Source of the DNA: Acanthococcus lagerstroemiae
Taxonomy: Eukaryota > Arthropoda > Insecta > Hemiptera > Eriococcidae
Length of the DNA: 64,000 nt
Reading direction: 5' to 3'
Assembly: GCA_031841125.1 (NCBI GenBank)
Contig: CM063108.1
Span: 5,253,683-5,317,682 of the forward strand
Positions 11,601-23,745 of this stretch are shown here, piece after piece. The notes beneath the pieces are model-generated. The model ran no database searches and was not told the DNA's origin. It saw only the letters and a list, made by a program, of their open reading frames with translations. Each line of letters starts with the position of its first letter. Within the stretch, counting starts at the first letter, position 1. The translations under genes were made by a program, and so were the position numbers.

Positions 11601-13190
11601 TTTCGACTTACTTTTTCCCCCCGACCCGGGAAAATAAAAGCTCAGGACGCTACACGCACATCATGGAAGTTCAAGGCTTCGAACTGTGAAGCTGCAAACT
11701 GCAATCACCCGGCAGACTTTGATCAACACAGAACATAGGTACTAGAAAACTAGAATACATCTCCATTTTCCGTTTAATTCATTCCAAGTAGTAAGCAGAA
11801 ATCAAACACTCTACCTTTACAAGACAAAAAATAAATTCAAAGGACATAAATCCAAGGAATTTAAAAACTCAGGAGGTTCAACAAATATGAACTGTTAACT
11901 GCTGATAATAATTCAGAGGGACAGGAATTTTGTTTTGATTCAAATAAACGAGGAATTTTACTTCCATTCAAATAAAGTTGTGTTCTCACTTCAGAAGATG
12001 CACATTAATGTGTTCTCACTCCTCATTACAATGTTTATAAGACGAAAAGACATTAGCTCTATGCTCCACTCCTGTGAATTCGTGAACCGTTAATGCGAGA
12101 AAAATAATCTGTCATTTCAAAAACAAAACGTGATCTGCCAATTATTTATTCACATTTTTCATCAATTCCGCTACACGATTATAATAGAAGTTCAAATTTG
12201 TGGTTGAAGGCATGTTTTTGGTTTTGGATGATTCCTCGATCCTGACTGATAACAAAAGACGAAAGTAAATAGTCAAACGAGAAACGAAATATTCGTGAAA
12301 GACCTCTGAAACAGAATACCAAAATTACCAATTACTTTTAATACTGCTAACATATTTATGAGACATAACTCACATCGCATTATTCCTCGGAAAATTTCCA
12401 GATAAGAGTACCACAGAATGTTGCTTGTACTTGGTTCGATTCAAATACATTATACACGCTAATTCAGCTGAGAATCCATTTCATACAAACAAACAATACA
12501 CTTACCTCTTCTAAATCCAGTTAATGTCTTAACTTTCTTTGAGGAAATAGTTCCTTTTGTAGAACAGAGTCTCACAATTATACTGTTATGAGTAAAATAC
12601 CAATCGAACCACACACCTCCGCCTTAAGACCGATCTAACCATCTAAACGCAACTGAGCTAAAACTGAACTAAGAACTGTAAACAATTCACTCGTATTTAA
12701 AGAAAAAAAATGAAAAATCAATTGCAATAGGGTGTTTGCTTGCAGCGCTCCGCGCGGCGAACACCCTAATAAAACTACTGACTGGACTTCTATACATGTC
12801 ATTATATACGTATTCAAGACATGGACAAAATTGAAGAAACTGGAGAGGCTATAGGAGAAATTACATTGAATACAAATGGTTGATGAGAAAGTTCGCGTTG
12901 CTATTGATGCAAAAACGAGCTCCGAGGAACTTTCTTTTTCTTTTTTTGCAGGAAAGAAAAGGACTTTAATAGATGAAAGTACGCTGAATCTTTTTCATGA
13001 TGATCAATTTTTTCAATAATTTACTCTTTTAGTAGTTATTTTGTTTCAAAAGTTTGAATGCAAACTTGCCGAGAAAAAATTGATACGCAGAGCTCGTTAG
13101 CTTCCCGAAATAGGAACGCGAAAACTGCACCATACTACAAACTGATAAGAAAAATGTGAACATTGTAAAAGCCCTATAAGGCTAGAGTTT
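11600..13190. other. Unrecognised sequence; one strong inverted repeat
   Basis: The only clear structure is an inverted repeat at 12729-12767: AGGGTGTTTGC and GCGAACACCCT around a GC-rich loop. No coding sequence or mobile element could be supported. Confidence 0.4.
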
Positions 13191-13261
13191 TTTGCAGTGG
13201 CGCTACATGGTGGCGTAGCCGCGTACTATTACATAACTGCGGACACGATTTTCGCGTTGTG

Positions 13262-14023
13262 TCACTCGCTACCTTTATATTGTACTGTGGTGGCCACAAC
13301 AATTTTTTGGGGGAAATAGAAACTTTCTTCGAAGCTGTTGGGTCCGTCCAATAGGCAGGTACGTCTGTAACGCTGGTGTTCCCTCGATATATACTCGCAG
13401 TAGAATAGCACCGCCGCTACGTGAGTGCAAACACTATCAAGACCTGCCATGCAATCACAATGGCTCGCTTCTATACTCATATCATGTTTGAAAATGATCC
13501 ACGGACTCAAATCTGCCTCATTAACTGCATACGAGTGTGTCACCTGAATAAAATATATTACACTTTGTGAAAACAGAATTGATCGGTCGCTGTTAGTGAT
13601 AATATTTACTGTTCATGGACCCCGAATAGGAGGTTGCAGTATCAATGAAGAAAGGCTCATTTCAAACACAATATTACTTACTTTACCAACAACAAGATGA
13701 CTTCCATTCAAATTCAGACATTTTACGCGATTGACCCATCCACTGAGAAATGTGTTATACGCTTCCAAAGACTTGTATGCCTTCAGTTCTTCACAAGTGT
13801 AGTACGATACTTGAAGTACAAGATAATTATAAATGTCAATAAGAGAAAGAACAGGAAACGCGTTCTCATCGCGAGTGAATTTAAGTTTCAACTTATTATT
13901 ATAGAGATCTATATTAATGGAAGAAATTTTTTTCAAATATTCTTCTTTTATGTTTCCTTGCAGACCAGCTGCGTAAGGACTTAATACTATATTATTATTA
14001 ATCGCTAGAGGTGAAACCCCCAC
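13262..14023 (-). pseudogene. SWIM zinc-finger (YqaJ-associated type) protein remnant, two exons
   Basis: The upstream exon (about 13969-13682) contains SYYTCEELKAYKSLEAYN and FLSGWVNRV and ends ..GGTAAA/GTAAGT, a canonical donor. After 138 bases an acceptor TTTTATTCAG opens the second exon at 13543 in the same phase with VTHSYAVNEADLSPW. It then gives a SWIM zinc finger, C-x-C-xn-C-x-H, in SHCDCMAGLDSVCTHVAAVL. The order SLEAYN, SGWV, GKV.HS, SWIM matches arthropod proteins in which a SWIM finger precedes a YqaJ-like nuclease domain. After EYISRE the homologous text (VTDVPAYWTDPTASKKV) moves to another frame, so at least one frameshift is present and no nuclease domain follows. It is a decayed copy, either a host family member or a mobile-element gene. 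Confidence 0.7.
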
Positions 14024-14029
14024 AGGGGA

Positions 14030-15980
14030 GGTTCATTCTATAGCGAAGACACTTTTCAAAAAAACTTGTTTCCATTATTCCGATTCAAATTTCAAAATTG
14101 TTCGCAAAACGGCAAAATTAACCAACATTTAAAAAAATATACTCTCAGTAGTGATAAGAATCACGTCCAGCGAGATAACATTTCAGGGGAATGATAGGCT
14201 TCCCAGCAATAGTGTGAAAGCCTAATACAGGAATGAATCGCAGAATATCTGCTGATCAACGCGAGCCAGTACTAATGTATAATGTTTTCTTTTTGTTCCA
14301 GGTAAATGGTGCTGCTTGTAATACACTCAGTCTAGAAATAACCATTATACAAGTTCAGGTAGTACGTACTCTTAGAATATATCATCGTATCGTTAATTTT
14401 AACCAGCATTTTCGAAAGGCTCCCCCCCCCCCACTTTGTTGAACCGATTTCTGTGTGATTAGAATTGGCGGTTGAAGTGGTATATTCGATGTCGCACGCT
14501 GAAGTAGTTCCCACATTTATGAGAAATTCTTCGAGCTTGTCAGCGAGCTGTTTACGTACTTGCATCGTCGAATGTCGCTAAATTCTTCTGTGATGTGTTC
14601 GACGAATTTCGCGCCCAATATTAATGAACTGATAAGGTTCGTTATCGGGGCCGGATGTAGGCTGAAATAGCTTTTCATCCACACGAGTACGTCTTCGCCG
14701 GGAAGCAATGCGAATAGATGAAGGTATTGTCGAGTATTTTCGGCGTGTTCTAGCGTCTCGTTTACGATCTCACGCCGAAGGACCATTATTCTACGACCAT
14801 CTCAGTCCTTCATCTCGGCACCGGTGATGAGCGACTCGGTGATTTCGAGAGTAGAACCAGACACATGCTCCGGTCTCCGGAGTTGTGCTATGTGTTGACA
14901 TGTCAATCAACACGAGGAGCGAACTGGCTCCTCCGTTCTGCTGTTTGATGTCAAATTAAAAACACATCTACTTGTTTGTTGTTTAACCGTGCGACTGTAT
15001 TCAGGACCAAGACTTTTTCCTCCACTTATTAACTTTTTCTTTTTCTTTCTTTGGTCTGTTACTGGTGACCGTAAAGAACAACTTTTCAAGCGCTGCGTAA
15101 TAATTAAATCAACAGCGCTCTTTCTCTTTCATACGCACTCTTTCTCTCTTTCTTCGGGGGTATTAAAAACGGTTTTATTATTCGCGCTGATAACGCCTCT
15201 ATGTGTACCGTATATGGAATAATTAAAAAATGCAGAGTATTTGTAAGCAGTGGAAGAAGAAAAAAAAAGTCTTGTGTACACGTCTACACATTTAATGTGT
15301 ACATTCGTCATCGTTGAAGTTTTCGAAATACGAGCATAGTAGCTACACGTGATTAGTCACTGGATTTTGACGTCATGTGTGCTGAATAGATTATCGTGTG
15401 TGTACTTAGGAGTACCGTATACATTCTTCTAATTCTTGGTTTTAGTCCTGAAGATTAGGCAGCATGTGCGGTGACGATTAGTATAGTTAAGTTTCGTAAA
15501 ATATATTAATTTTTTCAATGTTCATTGAAATATTCCGTGGAAATTTTCAAAATAAATTTCAAACGTGAAATTTATTTGCCAATTAGCGGTAATTAATCAG
15601 CTATTAACGTTGAACAATTTCATAAATTGGCTTTGCTTGTCTGCTTGTCAGTCGTCATCGCTATAAAAATGATGAATAAATTTCAGAATTTCATTTGGAA
15701 ATTTATCCTCGCGAAATATTTTAGGAAAAATTTCATTTCATGTAGTATTTCGGTGTAAAATATTTCATTTTCATCGCATAAGTGTGAACGATGTCGACAA
15801 TGCGTCTGCAGTCTTTACTCTGTAATGAGCACTAAGTGGGGAAACGGGAAGTGACCTCATACAGGGTCTTTCACAATTGGTTCTCCCCTTTTTTTTTTTT
15901 TTGATTGCGAGGTTGAATCTTCCCGGCACAAAAATGAATCATGAAGTGACAGGTTGTAGGTTTTTATGGGGGAGGAATTC
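14030..15980. other. Unrecognised sequence upstream of the SWIM remnant
   Basis: A minus-strand open frame at 14517-14786 (89 codons) has a plausible helical composition but no motif I can name; it could be an upstream part of the SWIM remnant or a chance frame. Near 15530-15780 there is loose repetition of AAATTTC/GAAATTT. Homopolymers occur at 14421-14431 (C) and 15889-15902 (T). Confidence 0.3.
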
Positions 15981-15989
15981 GGGCTCGAA

Positions 15990-16560
15990 TGTACCACCAG
16001 CTTGGAATCTCGAGTGTATTACCGAAATACATCGACATAAAGGTTTCTTGAATTGCTCATTTCAAACATCGAATCAGATCCCGAAAACCAAATTTCGGAC
16101 CCAAAAAAGGATCTAAATTTAATTAGCTTGAATTGAATGAAGTGTCGAGATATGGGTGCTTCGGGTCGGTGATTTCGAATATTGTATCTGATTCTTGATA
16201 CGGTCTTAATTTGGGTACAAAAATATCCAAATTTCGGACACGGAAACAACGAATTGGAAATTGACTCAAATAATTGAACAAAGTATCGAAGTAGGGGTTT
16301 CTTGTTCAATTAATTTCTAGTATTGCGTCATGTTTTTGATACAGCCTCGATGTAGGCCCAAAAATCTAAATTTTATACCTGAAATTCTGGAAAAGTGAAT
16401 TGACTTTCATAATTAAACAAATTACGAGACGTTTATTTTTGGGTGTCGCTGGTTTCGAATATAAAGTTAAATTTTTGATCTGGCCTCGATTTGGCCCATA
16501 ATTTCAACATTTTCTTTAGAATGCTATACCAAGTGATTCGACTCCCTATCTAACTAATGT
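15990..16560. repeat. Fuzzy tandem repeat, about 130-bp unit
   Basis: Three to four strongly diverged units share the order GAAGTGTCGAGATA, GTCGGTGATTTCGAATATTG, TTGATACGGTC, then AAATTTCGGAC. Related single units appear at 17570-17700 and 26510-26700, on the same strand (GTGTCGCTGATTTCGAATAT in the latter). Dispersed, same-worded but poorly conserved arrays suggest an old satellite or a mobile element that amplifies in tandem. Confidence 0.55.
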
Positions 16561-16604
16561 AAACTTCGTGTTTAGAAAATTGTTAAGCTAATTTATGCCA
16601 TCAG

Positions 16605-17190
16605 ATAGCGCCACTGTCGTGTTACTATACTTTTACATAGTGTTAGAAGTTGGTTATATTTTTCGATTTCACTCGAAAAATATTAACTTTTACAAAAAAA
16701 AATAAAAAAACCTTAATTTATTAAGTGTGAAATTTCATGTCCGATGAGTAGGTGTACGAGTGCAATAAACGAAGAAATGGTTGTAGTGTTTGTATTATAA
16801 GCGTTTTATGATTCCTGAAATTTGCAATCTGCAAATACAACTTTTTGATTTTTAAGTAAATTTCAATAGATTTCTATTAAATAATGATTTTATCTGAACT
16901 GAATATTTAATTGAACATTATCATTTGTCAGTGTCCATGAATAATCTCAAAATTGTATTTGCAGATTGCCAATTTCAGAAGTATGGAACGCTAATGATGC
17001 AAGAACTACAACAATTTTTTCATTTTACGTATTTGTATACTCAGCTGAAGTGAATTGTACGTTTTATAAATTAGGTTCTCTTCATTCGTACATAGAAACG
17101 AATATTTATTGAGGAAAGTCGAAGAAATGTGACCAGCTCCCATGTAGTGCTGTGAAAAGTAGAGTAGTTAGTAATTTGACGATGATGCTG
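16605..17190. repeat. Long imperfect inverted repeat (hairpin), arms about 230 bp
   Basis: The inner arms are nearly perfect: CTGAAATTTGCAATCTGCAA (from 16815) against its complement at about 16951-16978. Similarity continues outward with mismatches through GGTTGTAG/CTACAACA, CCTTAATTTATT/AAATTAGGT and TACTATACTTTT/AAAAGTAGAGTA, to about 16620 and 17170. The loop is about 100 bases. It could be a foldback DNA element or a locus whose transcript folds into long double-stranded RNA. No target-site duplication was identified. Confidence 0.65.
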
Positions 17191-17758
17191 GTAATCTATT
17201 TGTTTTGTGGCGGAACTGTGAAACTGCGCTTGTTGAATCACTTAGTTATGTATCACTTCGATTCATCCCATCAAATTGAAAAAATATAAATTTAAAATTT
17301 AAAAATGAATAATTTTTTTGGGGGGGGGGGGGTTTGCCCAATACTTTGATCCTACTGTGATTTTACTTTCAAAAGTTGAGTCGTGTATTGAAATACAGTT
17401 CTTTCAGATGGCATTATGAAATAATGCATAAGACTTTTCATTTATACCTGTTATGGGCTTCAAAATTATAAACATCTGTATTACTTTTTTCAATAACTGA
17501 ATCCAACTTGACTTGCAAAATTGAGCCGACAATCACATTAGGGTATTTTTGGCGCGTTTTTGGAATATTTTAATCCAGATTTTCATCGTGCACGGATTTG
17601 AATCCCACATTCAATATATTACCATATAAAGAGGTAAAATTGTCTCGGGTGGGGGGTTGTTGATTTCGAATATCGCTTTATATCTTTAATTTAGCCCTGA
17701 TTTGAACTCCAACATCAACATTTTGCCAATCCTTATTCTTATATTCTCTTTGATAAAG

Positions 17759-17970
17759 GTCTGGTTGGCCGAGTGGATAGCGCGCTGGTCTCGGAATCCG
17801 AAGGTCCTGGGTTCGAGCCCACGTAGCAACTCGCTCCATTTCGACCGAGGACGATTTTTTGGCAAGATGATAAGAGGGCTAAGATAGCTCTTACAGCCTC
17901 CCCGACCTCTCAAAAGTAATGCTCGAAAGGGCGGATTCCAGGTCTCGGGTTGAGAGTAAAATTAGAAAAG
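17759..17970 (+). mobile_element. tRNA-derived SINE, family A, copy 1
   Basis: It begins GTCTGGTTGGCCGAGTGG, which contains a good A box, followed 40-odd bases later by the B box GGGTTCGAGCCC. The body includes CAGCCTCCCCGACCTCTC and AATGCTCGAAAGGGCGGATT and ends ATTAGAAAA. Three more copies lie at 33152-33355 (plus), 37413-37630 (minus) and 41230-41421 (minus). Length is about 212 bases. The head resembles a tRNA, but the acceptor and anticodon stems are imperfect, so it is not a working tRNA gene. Confidence 0.9.
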
Positions 17971-20078
17971 AGACTTATATTTTCTTCGATACCTTTCCTT
18001 ACAAACCTCGTGGTACGTTCGTACTTTTCTTTCGAAGAGAGAAAATGTTTTACCGCGAAAAGAAAATCTCGTGAAGATCCGAATTCGCGATCAAAAACAA
18101 AAAAAAAAGAAAAAAAGAGTGGGCTTATTTGTGAAACACCCTGTTTATGAAAAACCATTCGTTTTTCACTGAGAGTTGACACTCGAATTCAAGAGCATGC
18201 AGGAGTATTATTTATAAGCATGGATACTGATACGGATGCACTGGCGTAATCAAGGACTTTGCAACTTCTTCAATAGTGGTTTTTCCAATTTTAGCACTCA
18301 ACACCCTCACGCCCTTCGATCGAGACCAGACCTCCTCCCCGACCACTTGGCTGGCTACGCGACTATAGGTTCTTCGTGGTTTCGGATCTTCCAGTCGTCG
18401 TCCGAGTCTGTTTGATCGGTATAGCAGAAATTTTTCAGAAATCTTTCCAAAATGATACAGAGGAGGAGGCGTACAAAAGTAAAAGAAAATAACTACGATC
18501 GCTGAATTCTGAGAATTGGAACGTCGATGTCCCTGAAGAGGCATAAATATTTGCGACGCGTATAAATTTATATGTGACTCGTTATGTGTTCATCGAGTTT
18601 GGTGGACTTGGTGCCATATATCCTCGTAATATCGTAATATTCGTATGATATGTGTGACATAATTAGGTATATGCTGCAGGTGTCCGTATTATCACATGGC
18701 CAAAGTTGGTTTAGTTTTTAATTCCAGAGAGAATGATTAATCGATTGAACGTATATAGGCTATCTGGTAACGGACCGTAATTAATGTTAGTGGCATTTTA
18801 CGCGAGAACGTTATTTAGCTACTCGGGAGTGAGAGTTGGCAGTTTAATGGGGATTAATTGATATCGAAGCAACCTCGTACGTCGGAACGGCTTATACATT
18901 GGTCACTTGGTCAGTATCTCGTTCGAGCTACAATTTACAGTTCTACGAATCACGAGACATATCCGGATCAGCATCCCTCGACTGAAAGTTATAGATACCT
19001 AGTATGGTTTCTTTTAAGTCTGTATTAATAGCTACAATTTTTTTGTCTTATTTTGCAAGTATGTGGTAGATACTTTTTGATGAGCAAGTTCGTCATAGTT
19101 CTGTCGAAAATTTCTGAGCTGCCACCTTTTTCGCACAACCTCTCTAATTTTTATAACGGTGTATTGCAAGCGGTAAAATTGACAGTACGCCTCGCGTATT
19201 TCTATTATTCTAAAGATGAACCTAGTAAGAGATGGTAGTCAGTTGTTGCCTTTAATAGCTCAGTATAGGGCGTTGGCCGGTCAGCTGAGTCCAAAACTTT
19301 GCTACTTTTCGAAAAAGTCCCCCGTCCTCCTAAAAGTCCCTCTTTTTGAGAGAAAATCCAAGATATATCCAGAAGTAGGGTATTTTTCTGAAAACTGATT
19401 GGACAGACTGCAACCAATAGGAGCACACGACTAAACAGGTTCACCATACTGTACTACTCTCGACTATGACTACAGGACCACAACAGACAAAAGTCTCATT
19501 TAGGATACTCCACTGATGATAGCATAACAGCCGAAAGCGCTCCGGGCTACAGACGAAGAAAAAGTGAATTGGCACTCCCTACAAATGGAATATTACCAAG
19601 TTCACTCACACTCCGAAATGGACACAAAACAAAAAAATACAAAGAATAAGTTTCGAGCTGTATGCTGGTTCAAGAAAATTTTTGCATAGTCAAACTATTC
19701 TACAAGTTAGTAGAACATTGAACATCTGCGAACATGTAAAATGGGATCTGACTGAGTTTTAAAGTGTTTCAAGAGAGTGAGTTTGTCACTAAAAGTCTTA
19801 AAAGAGTTTTAAAGAGAGTGATTTAGTGTGGTTGGGGACTGAAAAAGTCTTATCTAATACCTTTCTTCTAAATCTAACTAGTGTGAATGAATCATAAAAC
19901 GAGCTATAAAGTAAATGTTGGTGTCTTCATCAATGATGTCTTGGTTAATCTTAATGAGTATTGAAAATTCTTCGCAACATCTTGAGTAAATTCTAATAGA
20001 ATAAAAAACCTCGAGTTCGCCTGGTCTATTATTACATGTTTAAGACTTATGGGTTAGAGAAAACTTATTTTAGGCTTG
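17971..20078. other. Unrecognised sequence
   Basis: No gene, RNA or repeat family member could be supported. The part 18700-18960 is non-repetitive, with words such as GATTAATCGATTG and GGATTAATTGAT, so it might be regulatory DNA. Near 19760-19850 AAAGAGTTTTAAAGAG-like words repeat loosely. Confidence 0.3.
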
Positions 20079-20090
20079 TTCTTCGACGTA

Positions 20091-20531
20091 GGTGGTTTGG
20101 TGGCCGAGTGGATTCGAACGCTGCCTCCTAAACCACGGAACGCGGGTTCGAATCCCAGTACGGAAGGCGAATTTTAACATTAAATATGATAATAAAATAA
20201 CAAAGAAATACAAGAATATATGAAAAACTTTGCCGCACCAATTGTAGCAAGAGATGACGTTCAATTTCATTGTTCCGCCGGAATTCAAAAAGACTACAAT
20301 TGGGTTAGCCACACCTATGGACTACTAACACCTGACTAGTCTGGTGTGCCATGTAGGTTGCATACCCCTTATAGAGAAGGAAAACTCTTTCATAATCGTT
20401 CCCCAGTAATGGCTTGTTACCAAGGGGAATTAGACTATAACCCTTGTATCAAAATAATTGATCAAGGAGGTCTATGTCCCAGTGGGTGGACCGAAACATC
20501 TGTTTCAAGGCTGTATTTATTTATTTATTTA
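20091..20531 (+). mobile_element. tRNA-derived SINE, family C, with TTTA tail
   Basis: A tRNA-like head (about 20095-20167) carries the A box TGGCCGAGTGG and B box GGGTTCGAATCCC. A body of about 350 bases follows, with GTGGACCGAAACATCTGTTT near the end, then a TTTA repeat tail. TTCTTCGACGTA stands exactly on both sides (20079-20090 and 20532-20543), a 12-base duplication. The body does not match family A or B. This is the only copy in the window. Confidence 0.85.
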
Positions 20532-20543
20532 TTCTTCGACGTA

Positions 20544-22640
20544 AGGGTTGGTACAGTGACGTCATTCCTGCTTTAGTCAAGTGTCAGTAGCCAGCAACCA
20601 ACTCGTGTTCTTATAGTAAATTAGGGTGGTTTATCCAGTAAAATTAGATTACGAAGACATGATAACATCATGCTTGATTTTATCTGCAGTCAGTAGCCAA
20701 CAGCTTGTAAATTTTTTTAACATGGCAGAGATGATCGTCAAGCAGTATGAAAAACTGAAAATATTTGCGTAGGTACGTTTGTTTCACGAATAAACAGAAT
20801 AATCCAGAAGCAGAATTGAAATCCAACATCCGAAATCTCTTTTAAAATGAACTTAAAATAAGAATCTAAATTCTTTGAGTAGGACCTATAATCAAAATTC
20901 GGAATCCGGATTTCAATCCGAATTATAAAATCCCTCTTGAAAAAATGACTGGAGAACCCTAAATCCTTCTCAAAAGAAGAAACTTGAAATCAAAATCCGA
21001 GTTTTGTGGATTTTGGATTTCAAATCTTGAGAAATTTAAACCTTTTGTGATGCCACTATTGAATTTATTTTTAGGAAAATTGATTGCTAAGCCGAGGAGG
21101 AAGGTTCCTATATTAGGCTCCTTTTTTTCGCAATAAATGAAAACATGATTGTAGGAGAAAATCACTTGTTCACAAAGGCCCTGGAAATTATTAACACATT
21201 TTGGATTTTTCCTAACCGCACAAATTTGGAACCACCTTTTAAAGAAGAATTTGAGAATGAAGTCCCTTAAATTTCCCATTTTAATTTTCTAGTTGAGTAG
21301 AGACACTTATTAGTATGTATCATTTACATACTGCTGATAATCGTAGATCTGATAGCTCAAAAATACAAAACTCAAGAATACTTGTTTGCCTCTGCTTACT
21401 CATAAAAAACCTAATCAGGAGCAAAGATGTGCGATCGAAATCTCAGTAGTTCTCCTCCTCTATAGTCTCGATAGCCAGTGCACAAGTATATCTCTCTGTA
21501 TACTAAAAATCTGCCACATACCGCCTCTCACCGGCTCCATGAAAAAATGAATTTAAAGCCAAAAATCAAGAATCTGGCGCCAGTGTTCTTTTTGATCTCC
21601 ATATTAGAGTCGTAACGGAGTTTCTTAAAGTGGTCCGAATAAAATCTAAGTTAGCAAAGTCTAAATGAATCTAATCGGGATCTTAGCCTTGACTTTCTTA
21701 ACGAGTGCTAATGAGGCTAATTATTTTTACATGAGTCTGGAAGCATAAGCATTTCCAAAAAGCCTGATTAGTCTCGGCGAACGTTAAAGACTTCCGACCG
21801 AGTCTTAGCAGAGCCTGAATATAAGTCCAAATAAGTTATAACTTTGACTGTAATGCTAATCATAAGTCCTGTGGGCATGTTAATGATCATTAACGAGGTG
21901 TAACTGAAATATTCTTGTCTGTAAAAGCCCAATATTCATTGTGAAGTGAAAAGAAAAAGTAGAGGCGTACTGAGAAGGAAGGATAAGTAAGTACATTCTA
22001 CACCTTTAAAATTTTATGTAGTTGATAAAATGAAGTCTCCAGTTGTAATCCTCATGCGTGTAGTGTTTTATTTGTAGCCTACTTTACCTTAGCTGATTAT
22101 TAAATGAAGTACGCAGAACGGTCAGACAGTTCGACAACGCAATTTTTTTACGATTTTCACGAGTAGCTTATGTGTGTGTATTTATTATAAAATTGAAAGT
22201 CAAGTGCTCGTGAGTAGTTTGTGATCGGGAATTCGTCGATATTATTTGTTTTGTACCGCAACACGTTCTCGGTGATACGTAAATCAGCGGAGTAAAGAAA
22301 TATCGATAACGACTGTCTTGGAAATTTGTATACTTAACTGATAGAAAAAATGTGTGAAAAGTACATGGTTCCTCATATATAATTTAGTACTCTACTGAAT
22401 GTTTCGTATTTGTGGACGCGGGTCAGGATTTATGTTATACAAAATTGGTCAGCTGTCTATAAAAACTCATACAACGTGTGGTATGCATGCTTCATTTGCT
22501 GATTCCGAAGTCCATTTTTCTCGCTTCTTTTTTACGAGCCCATTGGCCATGAGACTGTAGTTCCAGCGTTAAAAAAAGGATTGAAGGCAGCCGGCCATTA
22601 TTAACCGATAGACGGTGCACCGCCCTGGAAGCTAAATAGC
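20544..22640. other. Unrecognised sequence with a fuzzy repeat at 21600-21900
   Basis: Apart from degenerate GAGTCTTAG/GTCTAAAT/CCTGATTAGTCTC words at 21600-21900, like those at 8155 and 45400, nothing is recognisable. Words such as AAATCCGAA recur loosely at 20820-21010. Confidence 0.35.
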
Positions 22641-22765
22641 AATTAGTCTCAAGAGACGAAAAATAATGGAGGCAATGCCAACTAAATGGCAGTTCAGGTG
22701 TAGGAAACTATAGTAGGCTGGAAAGAAAGCTAGGGAGCTAAATGGCAGTTCATTCTGAGGCAACT
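22640..22765. repeat. Short local duplication, CTAAATGGCAGTTCA
   Basis: CTAAATGGCAGTTCA occurs twice about 57 bases apart, and a third, weaker form (GCTAAATAGCAATTAG) lies just before. It adjoins the truncated end of the minus-strand LINE. Confidence 0.5.
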
Positions 22766-23745
22766 AATAAGTTAGGTTAGGAGCATCCTTTGAGGCATCC
22801 TACTACAGCTCAGTTACTTCTACTCATTACTCCCGTTCCTACGGTATTAATAACTCAATTTCACCGAAAAAGTGACTTACTTGCTTCTTTCCCTGTACCT
22901 TTCAAATTGTCTGTTTCGTTTCTTGGTGATCCTATCGGAGGTTCCTATGTCCATTTCAGTTCATTGTTTTTTAAGAAGAATTTATTTAATTGTTCTTGGT
23001 AGTCTACTAGCTTGTCCCCATTTATGTTTCTTTCCCCATCCGTATTCCCTAATACTTCTTGATTGATCGTCCCCCTTCCCCACCTCGGAATTCCAGTCCC
23101 CTATTATTATAGTACTCTCCCACTTTTATTATTGTTTCTTCCAGCTCTTTCTAGAATTTTTCAGTGTTTTGTTCTTCCACCCCCATTGTTGGGGCGTAAA
23201 TTTTAATTATTAATATTTTGATTTTTTTTTGTGACCTTTATTTTCAGCAGGTAAATTCCTTCCGAGATCCCTTTCGTTATTGTCATGTCTTTTTTTATTT
23301 CTGAGTTGATGTAAAACCCTACCCCGTATGTCCCTTCGTTTGTCCATATTGATAAACAGGGTGTCGATCGATACGGGAAATCCGGGAAATGTACAGGAAT
23401 TTCAGGGACTCGGGAAAAATGCGGGAAATATACGGGAATTTCAGAAATTTCAGAATCGATACGGGAAATTGGCCTAAGCAATCGATGCTGCTACCAGCGC
23501 GCCGCTGTGCCTTGCTATAATATAAAAATAAACTTCTGAAAACCCAAAATTACCTCCCCAATAACTTGAAAATATACGGGAATTTCGTAAATTTTAATCC
23601 GGGAAATATACGGGAATTTTATTTCAAGCCTCTGGTCGACATCCTGATAAACAAGGTGGCCGGATTTTTTATCATTTAATACTTCCCCTTCTTTTCTAAT
23701 CTCTGAAAGTCCGATAATATCTCATTTGATACCCTCTATTGGTCT
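22755..23745 (-). pseudogene. LINE ORF2 apurinic-type endonuclease domain remnant, split by a MITE
   Basis: Reading the minus strand downward from about 23745, the frame gives DIIGLSEIRKEGEVLNDKKS and GHLVYQ. It is then interrupted by the element at 23359-23644. It resumes with YGVGFYINSEIKKD, GISEGIYLLKIK, IYAPTMGVEEQNTEKF, GDWN and finally NKFFLKNNELKW. This order (GLSE, G.GFYIN, IYAPT, GD.N) is that of the endonuclease domain of non-LTR retrotransposons. Frame changes and stops show decay, and no reverse transcriptase follows below 22755. ORF1 of what is probably the same element lies upstream at 24285-28520 in three pieces. Confidence 0.8.
23359..23644. mobile_element. 286-bp MITE inserted in the LINE endonuclease
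   Basis: Ends are GGGTGTCGA and, inverted, GGATGTCGA. The 9-base sequence TGATAAACA flanks both sides (23350-23358 and 23645-23653). Removing the element and one copy joins the LINE frame across VYQ/YG, so the insertion is unambiguous. The interior repeats ACGGGAAAT and GGAATTT words many times. A 9-base duplication and GGG ends suit a Mutator-like (MULE) origin. The CAGGGTGTC ends link it to 3680-3966 and 24572-27281. Confidence 0.88.

Noticed and set aside
12729..12767. Intrinsic terminator-like hairpin
   Set aside because: The stem is real, but bacterial terminators do not apply in this eukaryotic context; listed as an inverted repeat within its region.
13195..16616. A 3.4-kb DNA transposon bounded by CAGTGGCGCTA ends and carrying the SWIM gene
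   Set aside because: The ends are similar over about 20 bases, but the 8-base flanks (GTTTTTTG and TCGTGTTA) do not match and the right end lies at the edge of a separate inverted repeat; kept only as a hint.
17759..17835. tRNA gene call
   Set aside because: The A and B boxes are good, but stems pair poorly and the sequence is the head of a four-copy SINE, so it is not listed as a tRNA.
20095..20167. tRNA gene call at the SINE C head
   Set aside because: The acceptor and anticodon arms do not pair, and the unit lies inside a duplication-bounded SINE.
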